The notes under the pieces were generated by a model. It made no database searches. It was not told where the DNA came from and worked only from the letters and a program-made list of their open reading frames with translations. From Agapanthus africanus (Eukaryota > Streptophyta > Magnoliopsida > Asparagales > Amaryllidaceae), in contig CM057338.1 of the NCBI GenBank assembly GCA_030015575.1, forward strand, positions 132,519,546-132,583,545: a stretch of DNA of 64,000 nucleotides, read 5' to 3'. Below, in pieces: positions 32,282-43,179 of the stretch. Each line of letters opens with the position of its first letter. Within the stretch, counting starts at the first letter, position 1. Both the position numbers and the translations under genes were made by a program.

Positions 32282-34483
32282 TGTAAGTGCACGGCGGCGC
32301 CCCGGCCGTCAAACCGGCGGCCAAATGCGGAAACGGTGATAAACTTTAATTTTGCGAACTTTGCAAACCGGCACCACCGCGCACTAATCCCCGGATCGGG
32401 CCATTAAACTAGATCTAGCTAACAACAAGACGGGTTAGAGATATACCGAGTGATTCGAGTCCTCCGGTCTTCTCGTCATCGTCCCGATCTCCCGCGGAAA
32501 CTCCGGTCGTCGCCTCCTCGCCGGAAGGGCACCACATCTCCTGTTTCTTTTACGGGCTCCCGCCTCTATACCGAGGCAACTCGGGCATGAAGCCGGCAAG
32601 TCGACATGCCCAAGATGAACTGTAGAATGTGTAGAGTCTATGTCTCTTTAGGGTTTTGGTTGCCATGAAGGATGAAGAGAATCATGAACTTTGGAGAGGG
32701 TTTTTGAGAATTTGGCAAGCATGAAAAATGAGATGTGAATTAATCCCTCATACAAAGTTGGGACCTCTCATTTTTCCTCTCCTCTAAATATTGTGGCCGG
32801 CCAATACCATGTGAGAATGGTGGTGGAGGTGTGAACAAAATCTAAGAGGGAGGTGATGGTAGTGTAAAGTGAAGGGGTGACCATATCCAAAGACAAGAAA
32901 ACATCAACCATGCTTACACCTTAATCACATCAAATCTCATTAATGCAAAAGCATGGATGAAAGATATCATAATCAACACAATAGCAAGAAACCCCCTCCA
33001 CAAATGTTATTTGCACAATTGCAAAAAACCCCCTCCATCAGAAAAGTCCGGCCGGGAAAGAACAAACGAAAACCGGCCGGAACGGAATGCAAACTGGCAA
33101 CTCCAGAAAACTGGTCCCGTAATAAATTACAGGAAAACCCCGATACTGTGCATACACACCCGCATCTGTATTCCGTCCGGATACAAATGCAAAGAGACAA
33201 AATCTACACTGTACTAAACTAGAACCGGCTTAAACCAAAGCCGGCTAGTAATATCCGTTCGATCCTAATCCGTGCAATACCGCACGTATCGGATCGAACC
33301 CTGCCATATATCCATACGGCCACTAGTACAAACCGTCCGATCCTGATCCGTGCAATACCGTACGTATCTGATTGGACCCTGCCATATCTCCATACGGCAT
33401 CTACAGCGTTTCGCCCGAAAGCTGAGTAACTGAAAGTGTGGTGGACTCTAAAGACTCGTCAATACTATGGCTGTGGATTTAACCACTAGCACGTCAGAGG
33501 TATAAGCCAATACGTAACGGGCCACCAGCTATTGACCAAAAGGGACGTCGATGAGCGAACTCATCCTGACACCCTACTGAGCCTGTCAGTGACAATATCC
33601 GTACAGTCCGGTCCGTTCGTCTATGAGCATCGCATGTCGGGCCTAGGGGGTGGGTAAAAGTCAGACCCCCAAAAGCGGTACAAGTCGTGTCGGAGTGTAG
33701 CCCAGAACACCCTGAGATACTACTGGAATACCTACCAGTAAATCTCCTTCCTTGGCCAAGGACTTCGTGTAATGGCTCTCCTAGACACAGCGCGATCTCA
33801 CCCCCAATACCGGGAGAGACGAACCCCTGAAGATCCGTTCTCTGCCTCCATGTGGCTCGGGACTGTACCCAACTAAAACCTGTTTGCACGACTCCTTTGA
33901 GCCGTGGTAGGGTAGTAATCAAAGTACAGTGGGAACTCACACGAGACAAATGACGATCCCCAGGTCGATGAACTAACCTGTACACATGTCACCTGGGAAC
34001 TACTATCTGACGTCAGGTATAAGACCAACTAGCATGTTCCCGGCGAGTCCTGTCCGGTGTACTTATAACCCAATAAGCACCTGTATACATCTTAGGTGAA
34101 CCAACTGACACCAGTGGCTTGTAAGACCGGCCACCGCCCCTCGTCGGGGTCTCGACTGTATACACTAGTCTACTCTGGAGAATCGATGCCCTGTCTCGAA
34201 ACTCCCACGACTAGGGACCTTTTAAGGATGTGCTTATAGACTCCAGCTCTCACTTATATGATCGCCCTCATACTGCTGGCAGTCAAGCAAGAATCCTAGG
34301 GGCTCTATCAACGTGCAATAGCGACCTTTTAGGTCACCTAAAGCAGTACACGATGATAAAAATAAACCAGATAGCATACTATCATCTTGAGTAAGACTGT
34401 CATACCGGGATAGGTCCTCCCTCAATCATTGCAATCACGTGCCTGCGATCCAATAATTGACTCTGAGGGCAATATCTCCAACA
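32282..34483 (-). repeat. B 5' LTR (right copy)
   Basis: Nearly identical to 24346-26546. About 25 single differences and one length difference were counted by eye. Confidence 0.95.
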
Positions 34484-34488
34484 CCCAC
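34484..34488. repeat. Target-site duplication of B, right (CCCAC)
   Basis: Exact partner of 24341-24345. The LTR of A resumes at 34489. Confidence 0.93.
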
Positions 34489-35284
34489 ATCCATTGGTGT
34501 TTGACATCAAAGATGGTATACGGGTGCTCAGTGGAGACTGGGTACACTGAACGGACTCGCCGAGAACTCCTAGTTGGTATTATACCTATCGTCAGATAGC
34601 AGTTCTCCGGTGACACTGGTACAGGTTAGTCTGTAGACCTGAGATCGTCATAGAGTCTTGTGTGATTCCCACTGTGCTGTAATTTCCACCTTACCACGTT
34701 CAATAGAATGTGTAAAACGGTGGCTTTTGGGTACAGTCCCGAATCACATAGAGGCAATGAGTGATAGGAGGGGATTCGTCTCTCCCGGTATTGGGGGTTG
34801 ATGTTGCATTGTGCTCGATTAGCCATAATGACAAGTCCCTGGCCAGGGCTGCTACGGAAATTTACCGATAAGTGTTATCAGTAGTTTCTCGACCCGTTAC
34901 GAGCCGCACATAGCACGACTTATCGGTTATTGGGGTCTGACGTTTACCACACCTAGACTAGATATGTGACATATCAGACGAAGAGATCGGACTGTACGGT
35001 AGTGTTACTGACAGGCTTTTGCAGGAGTTAGAGCGGGCTAGCTTGCTGATTTTCTGATCGTTTAATACCAGGGTAGCCGTTACGTCTAGCTATTACCGCT
35101 GACGGCTTGTGGGTGCTTGATGTGATCATCACCTACTGTCGGCGTATTGACGAGTCCTTAGAGTCCTACACAGAGGTTTCACTGGCTCAGGCAAAACGAA
35201 GTAGGAGCACATATGTGATATGTGCGGGACCGAGATTAATACGAGTATATGATACCGTATTCTATTCTCGCGATATAATGTATC

Positions 35285-35480
35285 GATTGGTTATATGAGA
35301 TATAGCCGAGTTATCGAATCAAGTGTTGATTCAATAAGTCGATACAGTATCGGTCGGTTATTTGAGAGATAGCCGTGTTATCGAATCAAGTATTGGTTCG
35401 ATAAGTTGATACAAATTATAGTAGTCGGTCATATGAGATATAACCGGATTATTAAATCAAGTGTTGATTTAATGATTTAA
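35285..35480 (+). repeat. Copia A LTR, triple hairpin repeat
   Basis: There are three tandem copies of a unit of about 70 bases. Each has GGT(T/C)AT-x-GAG-x-ATA(G/A)CC, then a longer hairpin around CAAGT(G/A)TTG. Arms of the latter vary: TTATCGAATCAA/TTGGTTCGATAA in one copy, TTATTAAATCAA/TTGATTTAATGA in another. The same array is in the 3' LTR (51105-51310) and, diverged, in C1 (54500-54640). Confidence 0.75.
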
Positions 35481-36389
35481 TTTATAATTATATATATGAT
35501 ATATTAATTTACATTAACTAATATTAGCTCACTTAAGCATTTCTTTTTCTCACATGTGCACACTTGATATATACGTGATATATATTAATTGTGTTTTATT
35601 TATATGTCATGGTTGATGATACATGCAACATGAGTGTATGAGACCTACACCATGATAATGATAATGAAGGGTTTATTTATTCAGAATAAAACAATTATTA
35701 GTTGGAAATTTGTCACATGGCATGAAGTTTCATGAAGCTTAGAGACCCATTGACTTAGTCCACTAGTTTTGTCTTATACAAGATATTTGTTAACCCAACC
35801 ATTATCTAAACTCATGGTTAAGTCTCTACATGAGATATATTAGATATTTTCTCACCCATGGTTGCCATTCTCTCTCATATCTATTATTTGCTTCTTCTTC
35901 CTCAAACCTCAAGAGAGCTCTTTAGGTTTTGAGAGAAACTTAAAAACACGTGAGAGAATTAATTCTAAAGTGTGCAAAAATCCTACTTCATCATCCTATA
36001 CTAGATTAGCACTTTAGTATAGGGTGTTAGCTTCACTAATCCCACATTAGTGAAGAGGGTAGCTTGGATTTGTGACTCCTCGACGTAGATCATCTTCGGC
36101 TTGGAAGACTTCAAGCAAGCATGTATCTTTCTTCTTGTGGAGCAGTTCGAGAGTCCGCAAGATCACAACTTGGAACGAAGGGACTACTACAAGGAGCTAA
36201 AGAAATGAAGGACCGGACTACAAAGGTTGTAATCCCTAATCACTTAGTTGTAAAGTAGTTTACACATTGTATTGTCTAAATCTCGAGTTAAAGATTCTAT
36301 GTTAGGGTTCTTCTATCATGGAAAATATTTTGAATTTGGCATGGATGATGCCACCCGAAACCTTGCTGTCGTGCTTAGGAACCCTTCAG

Positions 36390-36402
36390 TGGTATCAGAG
36401 CC
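36390..36402 (+). promoter_or_regulatory. Copia A primer-binding site (tRNA-Met)
   Basis: TGGTATCAGAGCC begins two bases after the 5' LTR end (CCTTCA). It matches the initiator tRNA-Met 3' end. Confidence 0.95.
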
Positions 36403-36590
36403 AAGCTAGAGCTTTAGATGTTGTCTAGACGAAGTTAGAAGTCCGATTGAACCTCGAAAACCCAATTTTGGACCCTCTCTTTGGAAATTTTTCCAAAAGC
36501 TGGATTTTTCCTTGTTAAAAATACTCTAAAAATCATGCAGGTAATTCCATGGACCCACCTGAAGAATGAGTCCCTAACTCGTCTAAGTGA

Positions 36591-36635
36591 CCGCGGAACC
36601 GCGGCCAAAACATGGTTTTAGCGGCGGTTCCGCGG
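36591..36635 (+). repeat. Copia A GC-rich leader hairpin
   Basis: Arms 36591-36611 and 36615-36635 pair at 19 of 21 positions around ATG. They contain CCGCGGAACCGCGGCC on one side and GCGGTTCCGCGG on the other. It lies about 190 bases after the primer site. Confidence 0.88.
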
Positions 36636-38189
36636 CGCCACTTTAGAGGCTTGGGACGGGCCTTCAGCTGCTGGTCTATGGGCACTGTGGTATGGTTCTG
36701 GGTACTTCTTACACTGCTCAAGTGTTGAGCTTTCTGGGAAATTTGGGAGTTCGTTGATTCGATCGAATTGTTTAAACTTCGCCTAGCCTTCTGTGAATGT
36801 GATACAATATTTGGAATCCACATAAATTAGTTATATGATAACTAGTTTGAATTTTATAAATTTAGCAATTTAGTCTCAATTCATTGGTTGCTACGGAATT
36901 TTGATGTGGTTCAAAAGTCCGTCGCAATTACGTAATGCACGCGGATACTCGCCGGGTAACCTCACTAGATAGCCACGCCCCATAGCTCCGACCAAGTGAC
37001 TGTAGGAGAACCTCGTTGCCTAAAGCATCCATTCGGGTTCTCGCGACTGCGGTATTCTGCCTAAGTGCACTTTGTCGACGGCATCGGGGGTGCGGCCGTC
37101 TACTAAAGTTTCCGACGAGCATTCGATATGGATGTCGGGAATCTTGTTGAATTGCCCGACTTGATATTGGAAAGTGTTTTCAATGTCGAGACTAAAATGC
37201 GGGGTTTATAATTATTAGGCATGCGATGTCTAAGGAATTCATTAGGTTAGGCATGAAATCCAAAGTATGAGATACATTGGGTTTATGATGTCTAAGGTAG
37301 TTGCGGATTCCAAATGTTATACTTTGACATTTTCTTTTCTGCGACTGTAAGTGTAATATGTCGTGTATCGCCGGTTTCGTTGCTATATGTCAACGACAAT
37401 TGGGATACGCATATTTACTTACGTTGATGACATGTGATGTTATGTGTTACTGTGATATGTTATATTGGATCGTCGTATTTTGAATAGCCGGGGGTTTTAT
37501 GTGAGATGAGAGTTTTTATTTTTATTTATGTAAAATTCATTATATGTAATATTCTTTTATTGGGGCACTTCCGGGTTGAGGATGATATCACCATTATTGT
37601 ATATTATTTACTTTTCCGCATTAGGATAGACCTAAGGAGGGGAGCATAAGTAACCGGCTTCTAGAGTCCAGTGGGAGACCAACTCGAGGAGTCGAGTCCG
37701 GGTCTCCAAACTCTAGAATTGGTAGGGTTGCTTGCCGCTCTCGTAGGGGTCTAGGGATGTGGGTTTGGCTATTCATCGCGACCGTGGAATCCGTGTTTTA
37801 TACATGCTCAAAATAAAATACGGACCTCCTAGTATATCCAATATTTTATATTTATCTTCTGCTGCCGATATTCTGTGATGTGATCACTGTGGATTCTGAG
37901 ACGAATGGCTATATATATTATATATGAGATATATAATAGACGTTGCTTATGTTTTTCACCCGCGCTAGTCCCATCCCGCTATGCCGTCAGTTAAGTAACC
38001 TAACGGTGCATAACGGGATATTGTGGCGAATGCAGATGGCATAAGCGTACGTTGTATTTTCGTTTCTTCTATGATGCTTAGGAAGCATAAATGATGGGAA
38101 TTCATTAATGAGATTAATGAAAGAAAAGAAACGTAAAAGATGTTGTAAAATAAAAATTTCAAAAAAGATAGCTCTAGTTTTTTTTGCTT

Positions 38190-38440
38190 TGCATAGCGGT
38201 ATTCCTTGTAGAATATCCAACACCTCATTCGATGAGGAAAGAGCCGAGATCTCTTCACCGGGAGCAATCTCTTTAGCAAAAGCTAGCATATACTATAACC
38301 AACTCGGTTTTGTCTTTTGATTGCTTCTTTTAGTTTTTTCTTTGCATAGTGGTATTTATGAAATATCCTGTACCTTATTCGATAAGGAAAGAGCCAAGAT
38401 CCCTTCACCAGGAGTGACCTCTTTAGCAAAACTAGTAAAA
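38190..38440 (+). repeat. Copia A leader, duplicated hairpin cassette
   Basis: Each of the two copies has GGTATT(C/T)-x-(G/A)AATATCC, then a five-pair hairpin around TTCGA, then AAAGAG...CTCTTT around CCGAGATC-type sequence. The middle hairpin is CCTCA-TTCGA-TGAGG (38223-38237) in one copy and CCTTA-TTCGA-TAAGG (38373-38387) in the other, a compensated change. The first is GGTATTC/GAATATCC against GGTATTT/AAATATCC (38351-38368). Confidence 0.85.
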
Positions 38441-38570
38441 AGCCTCAAAAATATTCCTTTTCAAAAATCACTTGTTTCTACAACTATATCAAGTTCTTTA
38501 CGCAAAAGGTTTTCTTAAAAACCTGACGTTGCCCTCCGTCATTTCAGATAAATACTGCTTAGTATTCGTG

Positions 38571-38773
38571 CTACGTTTGTTGACTATGTTAAGGCGTAGT
38601 GTGCGGTAGCTAATTAGTGCTTATCTGCTAAAGCATGTGAGCGATTGGATTAAGGTAGTCGTACGACTTGTTGACTATGTTAAGGGTCGTGTGGGTCAGT
38701 TTAATTCAATCAGGAAATAACAGGTTGAACTTGGCTAGCGCTTATGATTTGTTGACTATGTTAAGGTCATAAG
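38571..38773 (+). repeat. Copia A leader, three constant-loop hairpins
   Basis: TTGTTGACTATGTTAAGG occurs three times, flanked by different complementary arms: CTACG/CGTAG (38571-38575, 38595-38599), ACGAC/GTCGT (38663-38667, 38686-38690) and CTTATGA/TCATAAG (38741-38747, 38767-38773). Confidence 0.88.
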
Positions 38774-39213
38774 TTGCTAGGGGCAAAATATTCGGGAATT
38801 TCAAGTGTTGAAATTTGCAATGAGATTACATACTTTCTATGTGATAATAGGATCCCGATCTTACTGTGAGCAAAAGTTGCTCCCGGGAGAATTTTGCACT
38901 TTACAATTAGCTAACTCATTAGGTGTCTAGAAAGGTGTCAACAGGGTTACGCCTCTGGGAAAATGAGGTTTATTTTAATTAGGTCTGTGCGAAAGCACGG
39001 GGAACCTCCCTCAGAAGTACCGGCACTGGCCTGGCTGAACGGTTAGCGAAGTTGTAGAATGCAATTAATCCTGGCTGAATTTTCTTTTTAAAGGTTTGAA
39101 GGAAAATTTGAGAATAGCAGTGGGAGAAATCGATTAGATAAGATAAATAACCAATCTAATCTTTGGAAGAGCATACACTAAGTGTTTTCTTCTCTCTATC
39201 TACAGGCAGCGAC

Positions 39214-39400
39214 CATGTCAGGCCTTAATCAAGATAATAATATGGATGTATTGACCGAACCCGCTTTTTATGCTGAGCAGAGAAACGTTGGTTCCGCTCT
39301 AACTTATAATTGCTATAAGTCCGAGTAGGAAATATGAAAATATCCGGATTTCCACACCACCCAAACAAAGAATAAGCATGTTGATGCATCTTCTTCAGGT
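39214..39400 (+). pseudogene. Copia A gag stub
   Basis: ATG at 39214 opens MSGLNQDNNMDVLTEPAFYA, placed where Copia gag should begin, 20-30 bases after a splice-like or leader end CTCTCTATCTACAGG. Only a short stub separates it from the protease, so most of gag, including any CCHC knuckle, is not seen. C1 has a stub of the same form and spacing at 58313-58489. This makes the short form a shared family trait of these two elements. The region is broken. Confidence 0.6.
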
Positions 39401-40422
39401 GTGTTGGTTACCGAGAATTGTTTCTCAGTTCACTCTACGTTCTGGGTATTAGATACCGGATTGGGATCCCACATATGTAATATGTTACATGGGCTTAAGA
39501 AAGATAGAGAACTGAGAATAGGTGATCATTTCGTAAGAGTAGCGAATGGTGCAAATGTTGCAGCCAAAGCAGTTGGCGAATATCACCTTCTATTACCAAA
39601 TGGTAATACATTGATTCAGAACGAATGCTATTACATACTGACCCTGATATGCAATCTTATATCCGTTTCTTTATTAAGTAAAGAAGGATATAATTTTGTA
39701 GTACAGGATAATGTTATGAACATATTCCTGGATCAAAAGTTGATTAGATCAGGCTCGTTAAAATATGGCATATACATTCTAAATCAAACCACAGTTCTCA
39801 ACATACAAAACACACACAAGAGGAAAAGTTCAGAAATGAACGAATCCTTCTTGTGGCATTGTAGACTAGATCATATCAATGCGACACGATTAGCTAAGTT
39901 ACATAAGAATGGATATTTGAATCCATTCGAATTTTCATCTTATGACACTTGCCAGTCATGTCTCAAAGGAAAGATGACCAAAACTCCATTTAGTGGACAC
40001 GGAGAAAGAGTTACGGAACTCTTGGGACTGATACATAGTGATGTATGTGGTCCCATGTCTACACATGCCAGGAATGGTTCTTCATACTTCATTACATTAG
40101 CTGACGATCTTTCAAGATACGGACATGTGTTCCTATTAAAACACAAGTCTGAAACTTTTGAGAAATTCAAAGAATATAAGCATGAAGTTGAGAACCAGAC
40201 GGGCAAAAGTATTAAAATCCTGTGATCCGATCGGGGAGGAGAATACTTGAGCACGGAATTCCGTGACTATCTAAAAGAGAATAGGATTCTCTCTCAGCTT
40301 ACTCTTTCGTATACACCACAGCACAACGGTGTATCGGAGTGGAGGAATCGCACCCTATTAGATATGGTGCACTCTATGATGAGCACTGCTGAGTTAACCA
40401 TTTCCTTTTGGGGTTATGCGCT
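39401..40422 (+). pseudogene. Copia A protease and first part of integrase
   Basis: It holds the protease WVLDTGLGSHICNMLHGLKK, in which DTG is the catalytic triad of the family, followed by ANVAAKAVGEYHLLLPNGN and ISVSLLSKEGY. Then comes the GAG-pre-integrase segment LWHCRLDHINATRLAKLHKN with CQSCLKGKMTKTPFSGHGER, the zinc-binding part before the core. The integrase core begins LIHSDVCGPMSTHARNGSSY, FITLADDLSRYGHVFLLKHK and continues TPQHNGVSEWRNRTLLDMVH. It ends at the insertion site of element G, within ...SFWGYAL, and resumes at 47875. The domain order and the DVCGPM motif are diagnostic of Copia. It is broken. Confidence 0.93.
40418..40422. repeat. Target-site duplication of G, left (GCGCT)
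   Basis: GCGCT here and at 47870-47874 exactly flank element G. Confidence 0.93.
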
Positions 40423-42770
40423 TATCACGCCCCGCTTCCCAGTATACAGGCAGAGGACGTGACGAGACCGCTACGTATTTACTGTGAAGTAAATACGCTA
40501 AGCGTAACTAAGCAATATAAGAATAAATGCATAAGAGACAAGATATAGTAAAACAACAACTTGTTTTATTCATATTCTTTTTACAATACATGGAAAAGTA
40601 AATACAACTGAATAAAAGAAATGCCTAAACAGTGGCATAACAGAAATGAAAAGTACTGAATAAAAATGTGTACAATGAAGCTAGAGCTCTGGGTCGTAGG
40701 CAAGCCGATCCAAGTCCTCACCAGTAGGTTCGATCTCCTGAGTGTCCAGATCACCTGACAACATTCCAAAGAAAAAAGAGAAGGAATGTCATCAGCGAAT
40801 AATCGCTCGGTAAGTCCCAAAGATAAGGGAGAAATAGAATAGACAGAGAGTAAGAGAGAGAGAGGGAGTAGCTTTTACAGTTGTATTATATTTTTATATT
40901 GTTGTATTTAGTGTTAACGCTGTTGTTTGTAGCTTGGTACAGAAGGATGCCAGTGTATACGAGAGGAGTCTCACTTGCCCCGGAGACTAAGGTATCAGGA
41001 TCTCAAGGAACCGTTTATGCCACGATACAACAACAACGGAATATAGGTTAGGTGTCTTATGGTTGCAGTCTCATGCTACTTCTAACTCCTTCCGTACCAA
41101 TCTACCCCTTAAACCTCGTGATGTCTTGTTTATATTGTTTATATTGTAAATTGTATTGCAACTTGTATTGTCTTGTAATATAGATTGTATAATTGGATGA
41201 CTTGCCGAAACCATGATATCAGTAAATGGATATAACTGGAGAATCATGGATGTAACTAGAGAATCATGTAAATGGAAGTATATTCATGGTTCGGTTCAGT
41301 CAATACATATTGAATAGATTAAATATATGGATTCATGGATTCATATTGAATTGTAGTTTGTACTTGAATTATATTCAAATCAGATTATTTAATAAGACCC
41401 AGTCTGAGTCAGAACAATTAGAAAAGAAATTGAAGTCCTGATTGTTTTGATGTTATCGGTAACCGCTGCACATGAGCGGCAGGATTTGTGCCTTTTTTAA
41501 AGACGATTACCGTGTTGATAACATTGTTGTTAAGTTGTCTAGCTTAAATAGGCAAGCAACCACTTCTCCAGCACCCTGAGGCTCAAGAGATTGTTCCCGC
41601 TTAAACCTATTTTTACTAGAGTCCTTAGGGTAATTTATAGAACTTGAGAGGATTTTATGTAAAAATACTTTTATATAATTTTCAAAATATACCCCAAGTA
41701 TTTAATTATCGTCTTTAGAGTTATCATAGATGTAGATTTTATATTTGTGATATTTCTAGTGAAAATAACCTAATTTCATAATATAGGGTATTTAATTGTA
41801 AGTATTGGACTTGTATGGAATTTCATAGTATTTTAATATAAAATGATCCTTGTGATTTGTTTTTAAAGAAAGTTGGAATATTTATATTATATCAAAAATA
41901 AGTATTTTGATAATACATATATATATATATTTTATATACAATAATTTTAATTTATTATTTTCTAGAAATCTTATTTTCTTAAGATATTCGTATTTTAAAT
42001 TTTCGAGACCGAATGCTCCTTGCGGAGGTCTGAATCTCACACTACTAAGCCCAGGGATGTGCGATAATCCGCACCATCCCAGTCGGATTCCCTAAAATGG
42101 GCTGTAGCGGCGCTTTACAAAGATTTGTTTAAAAATACTAAATCTTGTAAAAATGGTTTTATTAGTAAAGGGTATTTATATGTAAAGGTTCGTTTCCCGT
42201 ATTCTATGTTCCCAAAAATTATTGTGCTATGTTTCATATGAGCGTTGAGAGGAGGTAGGTCATTACCTCATGATTTAACTTAAAGGTATAGCAAGATTGT
42301 GATGATTTAATGTCAAAACGAAACTACATGGTATTTTACTGAAAAAGAGCAATAAAAGTTACAAAATGATGTAGATTGTCATGAAACTTGTTAAACATGT
42401 TTGTTAATGATTAATAGTCAACATGTAATGTTTTAATAGGGTTTTGTTTAAGAAAAGTGGGATTTTTAGAAAGAAACCGAATCGAAAATCGGTTTGACTC
42501 CAATTCCGTCGGGTTTTATTAAAAGATGTTTTTTAGAGTAACAAAGGAGAGAGGGAGGTGAGACTTACTGGCTTTTGGTTTAGAGGAGAGGAAGAGGGAG
42601 TGGACGTAGGTTCCAGTGCATCGTTTCGTCGCCGGGAGTTTCTAGGGCCGTCGTCGGAAAATCGCCGGAGCTTCGCCCTTCGCTAACTCCAAAAGTACAC
42701 TAAACTTCTATGGATTTATTGAGAGTTTTGATCAGAATTTTGGAGTGAAGGGTGTGTGTGTAGGGGTTGT

Positions 42771-42777
42771 ATTTATA
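42771..42777 (-). promoter_or_regulatory. TATA box of G 3' LTR
   Basis: The minus strand reads CCCTATAAATACAACCCC. The copy in the other LTR is at 47294-47300. Transcription would start near 42740 and run toward lower coordinates. Confidence 0.75.
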
Positions 42778-43179
42778 GGGTAGGGCTAGGGTTTAGGGTA
42801 GGTGAAAGGTTAAATAAAAAAATGAAATAAAAATGTAATAAAATGTAATAAATAGAGTAAATAGGGTTTTAAAGATGCTCTGTTACTGATATGAGAAATT
42901 AAATTGTGCAGGTGTACAGGAGATACCAAAAGCCATACTTCTTCAGTTGGTGACTCGGTGGTCCGACCAAGTCCGGCCGGCGGCGGCGGCCCGAGTCGGC
43001 CGGTCCGACGGCCGAGTTGGCCGATTCCGGCCGAGTCAGGCGGCCAGAATCCCCCCCGACGGTCCATTAACCCTCTGGCACAGTTTCTTTTCAGGGTGTA
43101 GTGGGGTTTTTGTGAGATATGCATGTGTAAACTCTTGGTATTCTAAAAATTCAAAATAAAACAATATTAAAAATAATGT

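Larger units (their letters stand above)
24346..34483 (-). mobile_element. B: minus-strand Copia relative with decayed interior
   Basis: LTRs are 24346-26546 and 32282-34483 (2201 and 2202 bases). The interior is 5.7 kb. On the minus strand the primer site GTGGTATCAGAGCC lies beside the right LTR and a purine tract AGTGGGAGAT beside the left one, which fixes the orientation. A trace of Copia RNase H (DPLTEAIPRTQEF) lies at about 26641-26697. No long polyprotein frame exists in the interior. By eye the LTRs differ at about 25 positions, about 1%. At a grass-type rate of 1.3e-8 per site per year this would be somewhat under half a million years, a rough value. It is the youngest element here by this measure. 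Confidence 0.92.
23978..36388 (+). repeat. Copia A 5' LTR, split by B
   Basis: The first part is 23978-24345 and the second 34489-36388. Together they match 49943-52209 end to end (TGTTAGTTATATG ... GGAACCCTTCA). B plus one copy of CCCAC interrupts them. The second part holds triple hairpin repeats at 35285-35480. Confidence 0.93.
36403..39213 (+). other. Copia A leader, 2.8 kb, no ORF, hairpin-rich
   Basis: No coding signal. In order it holds a GC-rich hairpin at 36591, a stretch of about 800 bases shared with C1 (36920-37130, 37370-37450 and 37560-37780 match 56060-56860), a duplicated hairpin cassette at 38190-38440 and a constant-loop hairpin triplet at 38571-38773. A splice-acceptor-like CTACAG stands shortly before the gag stub. 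Confidence 0.75.

Noticed and set aside
42947-43159. GC-rich ORFs near 42900-43160 and 47418-47672
   Set aside because: They translate a GGC/CCG-rich patch that occurs in both LTRs of G. No protein family resemblance, and both strands are open for compositional reasons.
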